From Paenibacillus sp. RC67 (lineage in GTDB: Bacteria > Bacillota > Bacilli > Paenibacillales > NBRC-103111), in assembly GCF_030020805.1 (NCBI RefSeq), contig NZ_CP125098.1, forward strand, positions 2,708,001 through 2,772,000: a stretch of DNA of 64,000 bases, given 5' to 3'. The notes under the pieces were generated by a model that was not told where the DNA came from, ran no database searches, and was given only the letters and a program-made list of their open reading frames with translations. A program made the position numbers and the translations under genes. Shown in pieces: positions 44,070 to 52,272 of the stretch (the first letter of the stretch is position 1; each line of letters opens with the position of its first letter).

Positions 44070-46072
44070 ATCAATCCGATTATACTGCTAGAATGCCGCA
44101 GACACTGCGCAAACAGATTGAAGCGGAAGGGGTCTATGCCCCATGGTTAAAGCAGGGACATACTCTGGAGAGTATGTCTTTAAATCAGGTTATTATGGAA
44201 ACCGTATACAATCAATTGACGTTGCATGAACGACAAGTGCTCCGAATTATTGTTACTACCATTGGCTGTGAGCCATTTGACAATATAAGACTTGAAAAGC
44301 TTGCTGGCCCGCATATGTCCGGTGCGGATACAAGAGTCGGGTTGCTGCTGCTGTTGAAGAAAGGAATTTGTTTTGCCTTCCGTAAGTCCTGGGGAGAGCA
44401 AGTGTACAGAATGGCGCTGGATGCGCTCGCTTTATGGCATCGTATTCTTTTAACGGAACCCATCGATGATAGGGTCGAAGATACTGAGTTTATTGAGGAG
44501 CTATTGGAAGCGGGAGGTAAAGGGCTAGCAGAAGATGTATTTCAGGCAATGATTTATTGTGGACAACAACAGATTAAACTGACCAAGGGCGGCACGCTAC
44601 CTAAACGACAGCTCCAAAAACTAGGGGAGCTTCTTTCTCTTCGTAATGAATGGTTCGAGGGAACCGGCATAAAATATGTTTATGCAGACGTATACTCACA
44701 TAAAATGGCTGTGATCATGGAGTGTTTAACTAGACTGCAGCTGTTAGAGTCGAATGACGAGCGGCTAATGCTTAATAAGGAGCACTCCAGACACTGGCTG
44801 TCCCTGAAAGAGACTGTTCAAACGAAAGCCTTATATGATTTATGGAAATCCGTGCTGTTCCCAGGTGCCGCGTGGATGCAGCATGCTGTATTTTGGTTGG
44901 AGAGTCACCCTCAAGGGGTATGGATTTCTTCTGAGAGATTAAAACACTGGCTGAACGTCCATGGGCTGATTTCATTAGAATATGATCGCGAGAACACCGA
45001 GACCTTCTTAGAAGCTTTGGAAAAACAATGGGTACTGCCGCTGATAGGATTCGGATGGATGGAGAAAGGCTGGAATGGCTCGGGGAATGTAGGTTATAAA
45101 TGGAGAAACCATCCGCTGCATCCAGAGATAATGGAAGACGAGGATGTTCGTTTTTACGTACAGCCTGATTTCGAGGTGCTGGCTCCTCCAGGCGTATCGT
45201 TCTCCGTACGATGGGAACTGGCTCTTTTCTCCGATCAGCTTACATTCGATGCGTTATCCATGTATAAAATAAGTAAAGAAAGCGTACAAAGAGGTCTCGA
45301 AAATGGCCGTAGCATTGAAGAGATAATGAGCTTTCTAAAGCATCATGCGTTGTATGACATTCCGGAAAATGTGAAAATAACCATGGAACAGTGGGCTAGA
45401 CCGTTCGGCCAACTTCAGCTCGCCCAAGTGATTTTGCTGCGCTGTGAGAACTTGGAGGCAGCAAATACGGTGAGGAAGGTTACAGCATCGGCCGACTGCT
45501 TCCTTGAAGCTGTGGGTGATCAGGCATGGATCGTGAAAGCAGATCGATTAAGTTCGCTAAGAGCGCTGTTGGATAAAGCCGGCTGGGTTGCTGGAAAGTT
45601 AGTTTTGCTTGACGGTTCAGGCTCCAACGACAACGGTTCAGGTGGAAATGAATACAGCTTAAACCTTGCAGAGTTTACAGGTCCGTCCGATTGGGCAACA
45701 GATATGGCAGCCAAAGGGTTTATTTATTCCCGGCATAACGTGGGCTATTATGAAATGGAACAAAGACTTCCTAATATTGCTGAGCTTTATCCGGATCTGA
45801 ACGGTATTCCGACAGGATGGATGAAAGATTATAGAACCTATCATGCATCTACCCGAAGGGAAATTGTCGAGAAGGCAATGGAATGGAAGGCGGCAATTCA
45901 GGTTCGTCATAATGGCGAGGATCGATTAATTGCCCCGAGGAAGCTGCTGGAAACTCGTGGAACATGGAGCATGATTGGTCTTGAGCCATCGGAGATGCAA
46001 GAGGTATGCTGGCTTGCTGAGGACTGGCAGGAAATGAAAATTATTTTGCCTGGGATAAATGATAAATATTGA
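44066..46072 (+). CDS. helicase-associated protein (XPB partner)
   Basis: 668 residues. No helicase motor motifs are present. The region RFYVQPDFEVLAPPGVSFSV through GRSIEEIMSFLKHHALYDIP and VILRCENLEAANTV-type segments matches the helicase C-terminal-like (Helicase_C_3) domain found in proteins encoded beside bacterial XPB. The N-terminal half is helical with winged-helix-like stretches. It overlaps the XPB gene by 4 nt, so production is coupled. Mycobacteria have a comparable XPB/partner pair. Biochemical role unknown. Confidence 0.8.
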   Translation: MNQSDYTARMPQTLRKQIEAEGVYAPWLKQGHTLESMSLNQVIMETVYNQLTLHERQVLRIIVTTIGCEPFDNIRLEKLAGPHMSGADTRVGLLLLLKKGICFAFRKSWGEQVYRMALDALALWHRILLTEPIDDRVEDTEFIEELLEAGGKGLAEDVFQAMIYCGQQQIKLTKGGTLPKRQLQKLGELLSLRNEWFEGTGIKYVYADVYSHKMAVIMECLTRLQLLESNDERLMLNKEHSRHWLSLKETVQTKALYDLWKSVLFPGAAWMQHAVFWLESHPQGVWISSERLKHWLNVHGLISLEYDRENTETFLEALEKQWVLPLIGFGWMEKGWNGSGNVGYKWRNHPLHPEIMEDEDVRFYVQPDFEVLAPPGVSFSVRWELALFSDQLTFDALSMYKISKESVQRGLENGRSIEEIMSFLKHHALYDIPENVKITMEQWARPFGQLQLAQVILLRCENLEAANTVRKVTASADCFLEAVGDQAWIVKADRLSSLRALLDKAGWVAGKLVLLDGSGSNDNGSGGNEYSLNLAEFTGPSDWATDMAAKGFIYSRHNVGYYEMEQRLPNIAELYPDLNGIPTGWMKDYRTYHASTRREIVEKAMEWKAAIQVRHNGEDRLIAPRKLLETRGTWSMIGLEPSEMQEVCWLAEDWQEMKIILPGINDKY

Positions 46073-46150
46073 TGCAACATATGAGCCCAATGTATGTTAT
46101 GATAGATTTGTCCGACCCAAATGAATACTTGTGATAAGGCAGGTGCTACT

Positions 46151-46612
46151 ATGGCAGTTATTGAAGCTCAAGCAATGGACATGTCTGCCATTTTGATGCA
46201 GGCGTATGACTTGGGAGATTTAATTAAAGATTCCGCAGAGACGGCGGATTATTTATATTGGAAGCAGAGAAAAGAAGAGGATCCGCAAGTGCATGACCTG
46301 TTGAAACAGTTCCAGAAAAAGAAGGATCTGTTTGAAGAATGTCAGCGTTTCGGACACTTCCATCCGGATTATCACAGCGCATTGGATCAGGCAAAATCGA
46401 TTCAGGATCAGTTGGATAATATAGAAGCTGTCAGACGGTTTAAGGAGGCGGAGCAGCGACTGGACAATTTGCTGTTCACGGTATCCGAAACGATAGCGCG
46501 CAGTGTCTCCGACTCCATTAAAGTACCGAGTAATGACCCTCTTGCGTCTGGGGGGAGCTGTTCTTCTGGCGGCTGCTCTTCCGGAGGCTCCTGCTCCGGC
46601 AGCTGCGGATAA
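46151..46612 (+). CDS. ylbF: YlbF/YmcA family protein with cysteine-rich tail
   Basis: 153 residues. The helical YlbF core has LLKQFQKKKDLFEECQRFGHFHPDYHSALDQ, typical of B. subtilis YlbF (RicF), a member of the YlbF-YmcA-YaaT complex that affects RNase Y, competence, sporulation and biofilms and carries iron-sulfur clusters. The last 20 residues are Gly/Ser/Cys-rich with five cysteines (in the GGSCSSGGCSSGG region), a likely cluster ligand set. The ATG at 46151 is chosen; an earlier ATG at 46121 is possible. ylbG follows. Confidence 0.85.
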   Translation: MAVIEAQAMDMSAILMQAYDLGDLIKDSAETADYLYWKQRKEEDPQVHDLLKQFQKKKDLFEECQRFGHFHPDYHSALDQAKSIQDQLDNIEAVRRFKEAEQRLDNLLFTVSETIARSVSDSIKVPSNDPLASGGSCSSGGCSSGGSCSGSCG

Positions 46613-46629
46613 TTCTCAGCTTATTTCTG

Positions 46630-46660
46630 TTGGAGGGCCGACAGGCCCCTCCAATCTTTT
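46630..46660 (+). terminator. ylbF terminator
   Basis: TTGGAGGG-CC pairs with GG-CCCCTCCAA with one bulge, then TCTTTT. Confidence 0.75.
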
Positions 46661-46694
46661 CAAGTTTTTGCGAACGTGTCTCACACCTTAATTA

Positions 46695-46737
46695 CATAAT
46701 TGCTGCTCAGGCACCGCATCGGTGCTTACAAATTATG
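46695..46737. other. two-part hairpin in the ylbF-ylbG spacer
   Basis: CATAATT (46695-46701) pairs with AATTATG (46731-46737), enclosing GCACCG/CGGTGC (46711-46716 with 46720-46725) with loop CAT. It has no T-run, so it is not a simple terminator. Function unknown. The remainder of this 278-bp spacer shows nothing else. Confidence 0.4.
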
Positions 46738-46890
46738 GTTGGTGTATATGGACTCGTGCGACTATAAAGCATACCCACATATGCCAGCGCTTCCAAGCTA
46801 ATAATTAGATTATCTATTTAGATGCGGATCGGATTTTCCGGTAATGCATTCTTATTATTTATCTTCCTGTATAGAAAGAAGGGTTGACCC

Positions 46891-47157
46891 ATGTTCACGG
46901 ATCGAAGCGGCCTCATAGTATGGTTTAGCGACATTAAAGCCGCGGGAAAACAACTAGAACGTTATGGCAGCGTTCATTTTATTTCCAAAAGAATGCATTA
47001 TGCCGCCATGTACGTCCACAGCAGTAAATTGGATGATACGATGAAGCAGCTGCAGAAGCTGCCTTTCGTTAAGAAAGTTGAGCGCTCTTACCGCAATGAA
47101 ATTAAAACCGAATATCCAAACAATGGGCCAGATAAGACCCGATTTTATACCTTATAA
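46891..47157 (+). CDS. ylbG: YlbG family protein (DUF2129)
   Basis: 88 residues. SGLIVWFSDIKAAGKQLERYGSVHFISKRMHYA and LPFVKKVERSYR match the YlbG family, encoded next to ylbF in Bacillales. Function unknown; small cytosolic protein. GAAGGGTTG precedes the ATG. A good terminator follows. Confidence 0.87.
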   Translation: MFTDRSGLIVWFSDIKAAGKQLERYGSVHFISKRMHYAAMYVHSSKLDDTMKQLQKLPFVKKVERSYRNEIKTEYPNNGPDKTRFYTL

Positions 47158-47180
47158 AAGAGTTCCAAAGCATCGAAAGC

Positions 47181-47210
47181 AAAAGCTTCTTCTGACAGAA
47201 GCTTTTTTTT
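47181..47210 (+). terminator. ylbG terminator
   Basis: AAAAGCTTC (47181-47189) pairs with GAAGCTTTT, followed by further T (eight in all). Confidence 0.88.
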
Positions 47211-47330
47211 GTTTTCTATTCTAAAGATTTTTTTATTTGGAATCATAAATTAAATAAGATAAAATGAGAGTGTGTTTATTTTTGTACATAGGCGAAAAGG
47301 ACTATTTTATTGGGTGAGGGGTTGTGATTT

Positions 47331-47768
47331 ATGAGAGATAAAGCAGCACACCGTTCAGACAACTGCGAACCGTACTATATTGCCCTCGGCGATAAAAAGA
47401 TTACGGATATCGTAATCACAAATCATGCTCGGATCCGTTGGACTGATAGGGTAGAACACAAGAAAACCGGATTTGACGACATTTGCGATTTTTTATGGAG
47501 CAAGCTTAAGGAAGGTAAGATCAAATCTTACTACAAGAACGGTGAGGATGTCTACCTCGTTGATGATGATTTGGTCATGGTTGCTGAATTCACGACGTAT
47601 GATCCGGACACGATTTATGGGCAAAACCGGTTGCACCGGATGGTTATTGTCACTTTCCTAGGCCGTATGTCCGAAACAATTGAGCTGAGAGATCTGAAGT
47701 CTTATTATTCATGGCTTCGCCATTCACGTAGAATGACACTTATTAAAAATAGTCGTAAAAAAAGGTAA
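47331..47768 (+). CDS. protein of unknown function
   Basis: 145 basic residues. The segment IVITNHARIRWTDRVEHKK followed by SYYKNGEDVYLVDDDLVMVAEF recalls small RNase-like or toxin-fold proteins with an N-terminal NHARxRxxxR motif, but I cannot assign a family. The C-terminus is very basic (RHSRRMTLIKNSRKKR), suggesting nucleic acid contact. GAGGGG precedes the ATG. It stands alone between two terminators, without an antitoxin-like neighbour. Confidence 0.7.
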   Translation: MRDKAAHRSDNCEPYYIALGDKKITDIVITNHARIRWTDRVEHKKTGFDDICDFLWSKLKEGKIKSYYKNGEDVYLVDDDLVMVAEFTTYDPDTIYGQNRLHRMVIVTFLGRMSETIELRDLKSYYSWLRHSRRMTLIKNSRKKR

Positions 47769-47792
47769 GCGCATTCATTATAGGATTTCCCG

Positions 47793-47824
47793 AGCTTTTC
47801 GCCAATGGGGGCGGAAGGCTTTTT
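47793..47824 (+). terminator. factor-independent terminator
   Basis: AGCTTTTCGCC (47793-47803) pairs with GGCGGAAGGCT (47810-47820) allowing two G-U pairs, then TTTT. Confidence 0.75.
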
Positions 47825-47892
47825 AATATGATTTGTTTACCCTATTTGACAATGCTTGGATGCCTTCTCTTTTGAGGGACTCCTTTCTTTGC

Positions 47893-47898
47893 TATAAT
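47893..47898 (+). promoter_or_regulatory. -10 element of the LysR gene
   Basis: TATAAT at 47893-47898; the best -35 at range is TTTGAG (47871-47876). The better TTGACA at 47846 is too far upstream to pair with it. Confidence 0.4.
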
Positions 47899-47932
47899 AG
47901 GGCTACCATGCAAGTTGGAGGTAGTAGGAGAG

Positions 47933-48844
47933 ATGGCACTTAATTTTCATCAGCTTCATATTTTTTATACGGTTGCGGAAAAAGGGAGCTTTTCTCACGC
48001 TGCTCAAGCGCTTCATATGACACAGCCCGCAGTAACGATGCAGGTTCAATCACTGGAAGACTATTTCGGAACCAAGCTGTTCAACCGTTCCACGAAAAAA
48101 ATAGAATTGTCGGAAGCGGGAAGAACGCTTTTGCCTTTTGCAAGACGTAGTATCGACTTGATGAAAGAAACGGACATCAGCATGTCCAAGTTCACACATA
48201 TGCTGGAGGATAGGCTCTATTTAGGAGCCAGCATGACTGTAGGTGAATACATACTGCCGCGGCTGCTAGGTCCATTTGGCAAGGAATACCCGAATATTTC
48301 AGTCAGTATGAAAGTGATTAATACTAGGCAAATATTAGAAGAAGTACTGAATCATCAACTGAACTTTGGTTTGGTAGAGGCAGAGGTGCACCATCCCGAT
48401 GTCCATACGGAGGCCGTCATGAATGACGAACTCATGTTAATCGTTCCTCGCGACCATCCCTTATCCGGCAAGAGCTCGGTTACGATGGAGGAAGTATTGC
48501 AATATCCGTTTGTACTGCGTGAGCAAGGTTCTGGTACGAGAAGGGTTATGGAGGAAGAGCTGGCTAGAGCAGGCTTTGATCCGACACATATGAAGATCGT
48601 GATGGAGCTTGGGAGCACTGGTGCGGTCAAATCCGCAGTAGAAGCGGGGCTGGGCATTTCCATATTATCGCAGTCCTCCGTCAAGCATGAGCTGGCTCTA
48701 AACGTACTTGAGGTAAAACGAATCGAAGGAATCCACTTCAAACGCAGCTTTTATGCCATTTACCTGAACACGACGATTTTGCCGATTGCGGCCGTTACAT
48801 TCGTATCGTTTTTACGCGAGCGCGATTTAAGTCAATGGTTATAA
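47933..48844 (+). CDS. LysR-family transcriptional regulator
   Basis: 303 residues. The N-terminal winged helix has GSFSHAAQALHMTQPAVTMQVQSLE, and FNRSTKKIELSEAGRTLLP completes the LTTR DNA-binding domain. The effector domain follows, with LGASMTVGEYILPRLLGPF. It resembles the CysL/YwfK group, but the regulated genes cannot be told; it is not divergent from any gene here. The ATG at 47933 is preceded by GGAGG 11 nt upstream and by AGGAG more closely. Confidence 0.88.
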   Translation: MALNFHQLHIFYTVAEKGSFSHAAQALHMTQPAVTMQVQSLEDYFGTKLFNRSTKKIELSEAGRTLLPFARRSIDLMKETDISMSKFTHMLEDRLYLGASMTVGEYILPRLLGPFGKEYPNISVSMKVINTRQILEEVLNHQLNFGLVEAEVHHPDVHTEAVMNDELMLIVPRDHPLSGKSSVTMEEVLQYPFVLREQGSGTRRVMEEELARAGFDPTHMKIVMELGSTGAVKSAVEAGLGISILSQSSVKHELALNVLEVKRIEGIHFKRSFYAIYLNTTILPIAAVTFVSFLRERDLSQWL

Positions 48845-48918
48845 ATTTACTCGTTTCACACATTCGTTTAACGCAGCGTTAATTATTGTTCGTTATTGTT
48901 AGAAGGGAGAAGAAATGA

Positions 48919-49776
48919 ATGCTATTTGCTGATTTACATAGCCATACATTAGCCTCTGACGGGACACAACCGGCTTCCGAAAATGTAAGACTCGCTTATG
49001 AAGCGGGCTTGGGCGCAATCGCTGTGACCGATCATGACACAGTAGCAGGGATTGAAGAAGCTCTTGAAGCTGGCAGACGATTCGGTATTACGGTCGTTCC
49101 GGGTGTAGAGGTCAGCACTGTATCTAAAGGACAGGATATTCATGTATTGGGGTACTACATTGACCATCATGATCCCCTGTTCTTGGAACGGCTGAGCGAA
49201 ATGCGTGAAGTGCGCGACCGTCGTAACGAGATGATGCTGGCGCGATTAAATGAGCTCGGTATGGACATTACAATGGATGACGTGAAGTCATCGCTTATTA
49301 AGTCCAAGAAAAATGACGAAACCATAGGAAGACCTCACATTGCCGATGCCATGGTTAGAAAAGGCTATGTAGCATCCATGTCCGAAGCGTTTGACCGTTT
49401 CCTGGGCAAAGATGGTGCGGCTTACGTCAATCCGCCGCGCATCGGACCTATTACAGCAATACAATGGATACTGGAGTCGGGCGGGGTCCCTGTACTTGCC
49501 CACCCAGGATTGTATGGCCAGGACGAGTTGATTGAAGAATTGGTACCCTATGGATTGTCAGGTCTGGAAGTGTATCACTCTGATCATACGCCAGAGCAGG
49601 AAATGCATTACAAACAAATTGCTGAACGCCATGCTTTGATTGTTACGGCTGGCTCCGATTTTCACGGTGAACGAAACGGGGTTGTATTTCATGCTCCAAT
49701 CGGTTCTCGAAAGATTCCCGTGGACGTTATTGATCAGCTAAATCAAGCAAGGAGGAACGCACGTGAACGTTCGTAA
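48919..49776 (+). CDS. PHP-domain phosphoesterase
   Basis: 285 residues. DLHSHTLASDGTQ, AVTDHDTVAG, VPGVEVST, VLAHPGLYG and TAGSDFHGE are the five metal-binding PHP motifs in order. The domain order fits the RNase AM / 3',5'-nucleoside bisphosphate phosphatase type. GGGAG precedes the ATG. It overlaps galU by 14 nt. Confidence 0.9.
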   Translation: MLFADLHSHTLASDGTQPASENVRLAYEAGLGAIAVTDHDTVAGIEEALEAGRRFGITVVPGVEVSTVSKGQDIHVLGYYIDHHDPLFLERLSEMREVRDRRNEMMLARLNELGMDITMDDVKSSLIKSKKNDETIGRPHIADAMVRKGYVASMSEAFDRFLGKDGAAYVNPPRIGPITAIQWILESGGVPVLAHPGLYGQDELIEELVPYGLSGLEVYHSDHTPEQEMHYKQIAERHALIVTAGSDFHGERNGVVFHAPIGSRKIPVDVIDQLNQARRNARERS

Positions 49777-50644
49777 AGCCATTATACCTGCAGCCGGGCT
49801 TGGTACCCGTTTTTTGCCTGCAACTAAAGCACAACCTAAAGAAATGCTGCCAATTGTCGACAAACCCGCTATCCAATATATTGTTGAGGAAGCGATTGAA
49901 TCGGGAATCGAAGACATCATGATTGTAACTGGGCGTAATAAACGAGCGATAGAAGATCATTTCGATAAATCCGTTGAGTTAGAAATGATGCTTGAAGAAA
50001 AAAACAATCAAGAGCTGCTCGATATTGTACGTAAAGTCTCGAATTTGGCCGACGTTCATTATATCCGTCAAAAGCAGCCTCTCGGGTTAGGGCATGCGGT
50101 CTTATGTGCGCGCAAATTTATCGGGAACGAGCCTTTTGCCGTACTATTAGGCGATGATATCATCCAATCGGAGCCACCTTGTTTGAAGCAAATGATCGAC
50201 CTGTTTGATCAGACCTCGACTACCGTTATAGCAACACAGGAAGTACCGTGGGAGGATGTCAATAAATATGGAATTGTATCTCCGTCACAGCGCCCAGGTC
50301 CTTTTTCTTATATCGACGATTTAGTAGAAAAACCGGATCGTGAGCACGCACCGTCCAATATGGCGGTTATTGGTCGATATATCATAACACCTGAAATTTT
50401 CGGCATTTTGGAGAAATGTGAGCCAGGAAGAGGCGGAGAAATCCAGCTGACCGATGCGCTGCGAATTTTAAACCAGGAGCGTCAGATGGTCGTTTACCCT
50501 ATTCAAGGTAAACGCTACGACGTTGGAGACAAGTTGGGGTATATTGAGGCGACGATCGAATTTGCACTGCAAAGAAAAGAACTCCAGGGAGCGTTAAAGT
50601 CATACTTAAGGCAGTTAACAGAACCATGGCGAGACAATTGGTAA
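49763..50644 (+). CDS. galU: UTP-glucose-1-phosphate uridylyltransferase
   Basis: Makes UDP-glucose for glycolipid, teichoic acid and exopolysaccharide synthesis. 293 residues. AIIPAAGLGTRFLPATKAQPKEMLPI is the nucleotidyltransferase signature with the catalytic Arg/Lys; LLGDDI binds Mg. B. subtilis calls this gene gtaB. GTG start with AAGGAGG 7 nt upstream, inside the PHP gene. ugd follows 30 bp later. Confidence 0.95.
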   Translation: MNVRKAIIPAAGLGTRFLPATKAQPKEMLPIVDKPAIQYIVEEAIESGIEDIMIVTGRNKRAIEDHFDKSVELEMMLEEKNNQELLDIVRKVSNLADVHYIRQKQPLGLGHAVLCARKFIGNEPFAVLLGDDIIQSEPPCLKQMIDLFDQTSTTVIATQEVPWEDVNKYGIVSPSQRPGPFSYIDDLVEKPDREHAPSNMAVIGRYIITPEIFGILEKCEPGRGGEIQLTDALRILNQERQMVVYPIQGKRYDVGDKLGYIEATIEFALQRKELQGALKSYLRQLTEPWRDNW

Positions 50645-50674
50645 TATAAGCCGATTCGAGCATGGAGGGGAAGC

Positions 50675-51973
50675 ATGGGAGAGAGGATTGCTGTCGTAGG
50701 AACCGGATATGTCGGTTTGGTATCAGGAACCTGTTTTGCGGAAGTCGGGCATCATGTTGTATGCGTGGATAAGGACAGCGGCAAAATCGAAAGCTTGGCA
50801 AGAGCGGAAGTTCCGTTCTATGAGCCAGGCTTGCAGGAGAGAGTGGCAAACTACGTAGGTCAGGGCAGGCTCTCCTTTACTTCTCATGTTGCCGATGCCG
50901 TAGCGGCGTCGGATATTGTTTTTATTGCCGTAGGTACTCCTTCATTGCTAAATGGGGAAGCGGATATTAGTCAAGTAAGAAATGCCGTCATTCAAGTAGC
51001 ACTAGCAGCCAAGAGAGATACGGTTATTGTTCTGAAAAGCACGGTACCGGTAGGAACCGCCCGATTGGCTTCATCTTGGGTAACAGAGCTCGGGAAGGGA
51101 AATTCGCTGGATATCGTATCCAACCCCGAATTTCTAAGGGAAGGCTCTGCGATTCACGATACATTCCATCCAGACCGTATTGTGATAGGGAGTTTCCGGA
51201 AGGAAGCGGGAGAGCGGATTGCACATATGCATGCTCCCTTCTCAGCACCTGTACTATTTACCGATCCGGAAAGCGCGGAGCTGATAAAGTATGGGTCAAA
51301 TGCTTTTCTGGCCGCCAAGATTTCGTTTATTAACGAAATGGCTAACGTATGCGATAAGGTCGGCGCGAATGTTGGGCTTGTCGCTCAAGGGATGGGGATG
51401 GATAAACGGATAGGTCCTCATTTCTTGCAGGCAGGCATTGGATACGGCGGCTCTTGTTTTCCAAAGGATACCAGGGCTCAGCTGCGTATTGCGGAAGAAG
51501 TGGATTATGATTTTAAAATATTGAGGGCTGTCATTGAGGTGAACCGTCTTCAAAGAGAACGGTTTGTCGATACAATCGAACAAGTTCTTGGGGGAAATGT
51601 CTCGGAAAAAAAGATAGCCGTTATGGGTTTAGCGTTCAAGCCTAATACCGACGATCTAAGAGATGCTCCGTCATTAGAAATCATCAAGCTTCTGCTGAAC
51701 AAAGGCGCGGAAGTATCCGCCTATGATCCTGTTGCTGCTTCGAATGCAGCAGCCCTTATTCCGGAAGCGAGCTGCTATGCTGACCCTTACCAAGCATTGG
51801 CCAGCGCAGATGCTATGGTTATCGTTACAGAGTGGGAAGCCATTAAGCTGTTGAATTATGAGAAGGTGAAGCGAGCCTTGAAAGCCCCCGTTATTGTCGA
51901 TGGCCGAAATTGCCTAGTTCCTGAACAGATGGGACACTTAGGATTTCGGTATGTGTCTGTAGGAAGACCGTGA
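50675..51973 (+). CDS. ugd: UDP-glucose 6-dehydrogenase
   Basis: Oxidises UDP-glucose to UDP-glucuronate, using the galU product. 432 residues. Rossmann loop VVGTGYVGLVSGTCFAEVGH, the STVPVGT region, FNPEFLREGSA-like PNPEFL segment, and the catalytic Cys261 in GYGGSCFPKDTR. GLAFKPNTDDLRDAPS completes the C-terminal domain. GGAGGGG precedes the ATG. The 3' end carries a terminator hairpin and then the foldback element. Confidence 0.93.
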   Translation: MGERIAVVGTGYVGLVSGTCFAEVGHHVVCVDKDSGKIESLARAEVPFYEPGLQERVANYVGQGRLSFTSHVADAVAASDIVFIAVGTPSLLNGEADISQVRNAVIQVALAAKRDTVIVLKSTVPVGTARLASSWVTELGKGNSLDIVSNPEFLREGSAIHDTFHPDRIVIGSFRKEAGERIAHMHAPFSAPVLFTDPESAELIKYGSNAFLAAKISFINEMANVCDKVGANVGLVAQGMGMDKRIGPHFLQAGIGYGGSCFPKDTRAQLRIAEEVDYDFKILRAVIEVNRLQRERFVDTIEQVLGGNVSEKKIAVMGLAFKPNTDDLRDAPSLEIIKLLLNKGAEVSAYDPVAASNAAALIPEASCYADPYQALASADAMVIVTEWEAIKLLNYEKVKRALKAPVIVDGRNCLVPEQMGHLGFRYVSVGRP

Positions 51974-51998
51974 GGAAAGCTAGGAGAAAATCAAAAAA

Positions 51999-52017
51999 AG
52001 ACCGGGAAGCCGGTCTT
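51999..52017. repeat. left direct repeat / terminator hairpin at the foldback element
   Basis: GACCGG-GAAG-CCGGTC hairpin within a 19-bp unit, preceded by seven A (on the minus strand a T-run). Matches 52224-52242 at 18 of 19 positions. Confidence 0.8.
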
Positions 52018-52223
52018 GAGTCTGTCGAAGAACCTGATTCCTCGAGAAATATGCTATATAGGGAAGAGGGGGATGCCTCGGAAGAGTTTACGTCCGCCTT
52101 TGAAATCCGTGAAAATACCGCTAATTCTAATCCAATTCACGGTTTCAACAGCGGCTGGAGGGGCATACCCCACTGGAGTATATTAGCAATATTTCAAGTT
52201 TTGCAGGTTTCTCCACATTCTGA
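52018..52223. mobile_element. 206-bp foldback (MITE-like) element
   Basis: The whole segment is an imperfect palindrome. The ends (from AGTCTGTCGAAGAACCTG at 52019, and the complement of CAGGTTTCTCCACATTCT) agree at 13 of 18 positions. Farther in, GAAATATGCTATATA (52046-52060) matches the complement of 52179-52195, GGGGGATGCC (52067-52076) matches that of GGGGCATACCCC (52160-52171), and TTTGAAATCCGTGAA (52099-52113) pairs with TTCACGGTTTCAA (52136-52148). No protein is encoded. Near-identical 19-bp repeats flank it. This is what a MITE looks like, though a single copy cannot prove mobility. Confidence 0.7.
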
Positions 52224-52250
52224 AGACCAGGAAGCCGGTCTTTCTTTTTT
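52224..52250. terminator. right direct repeat / terminator hairpin
   Basis: GACCAGGAAGCCGGTC followed by TTTCTTTTTT; a plus-strand terminator for ugd. The 19-bp unit 52224-52242 repeats 51999-52017 with one mismatch, and that mismatch weakens the stem. Confidence 0.75.
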
Positions 52251-52272
52251 GAGTAGAAATGAAGTTATGAAG

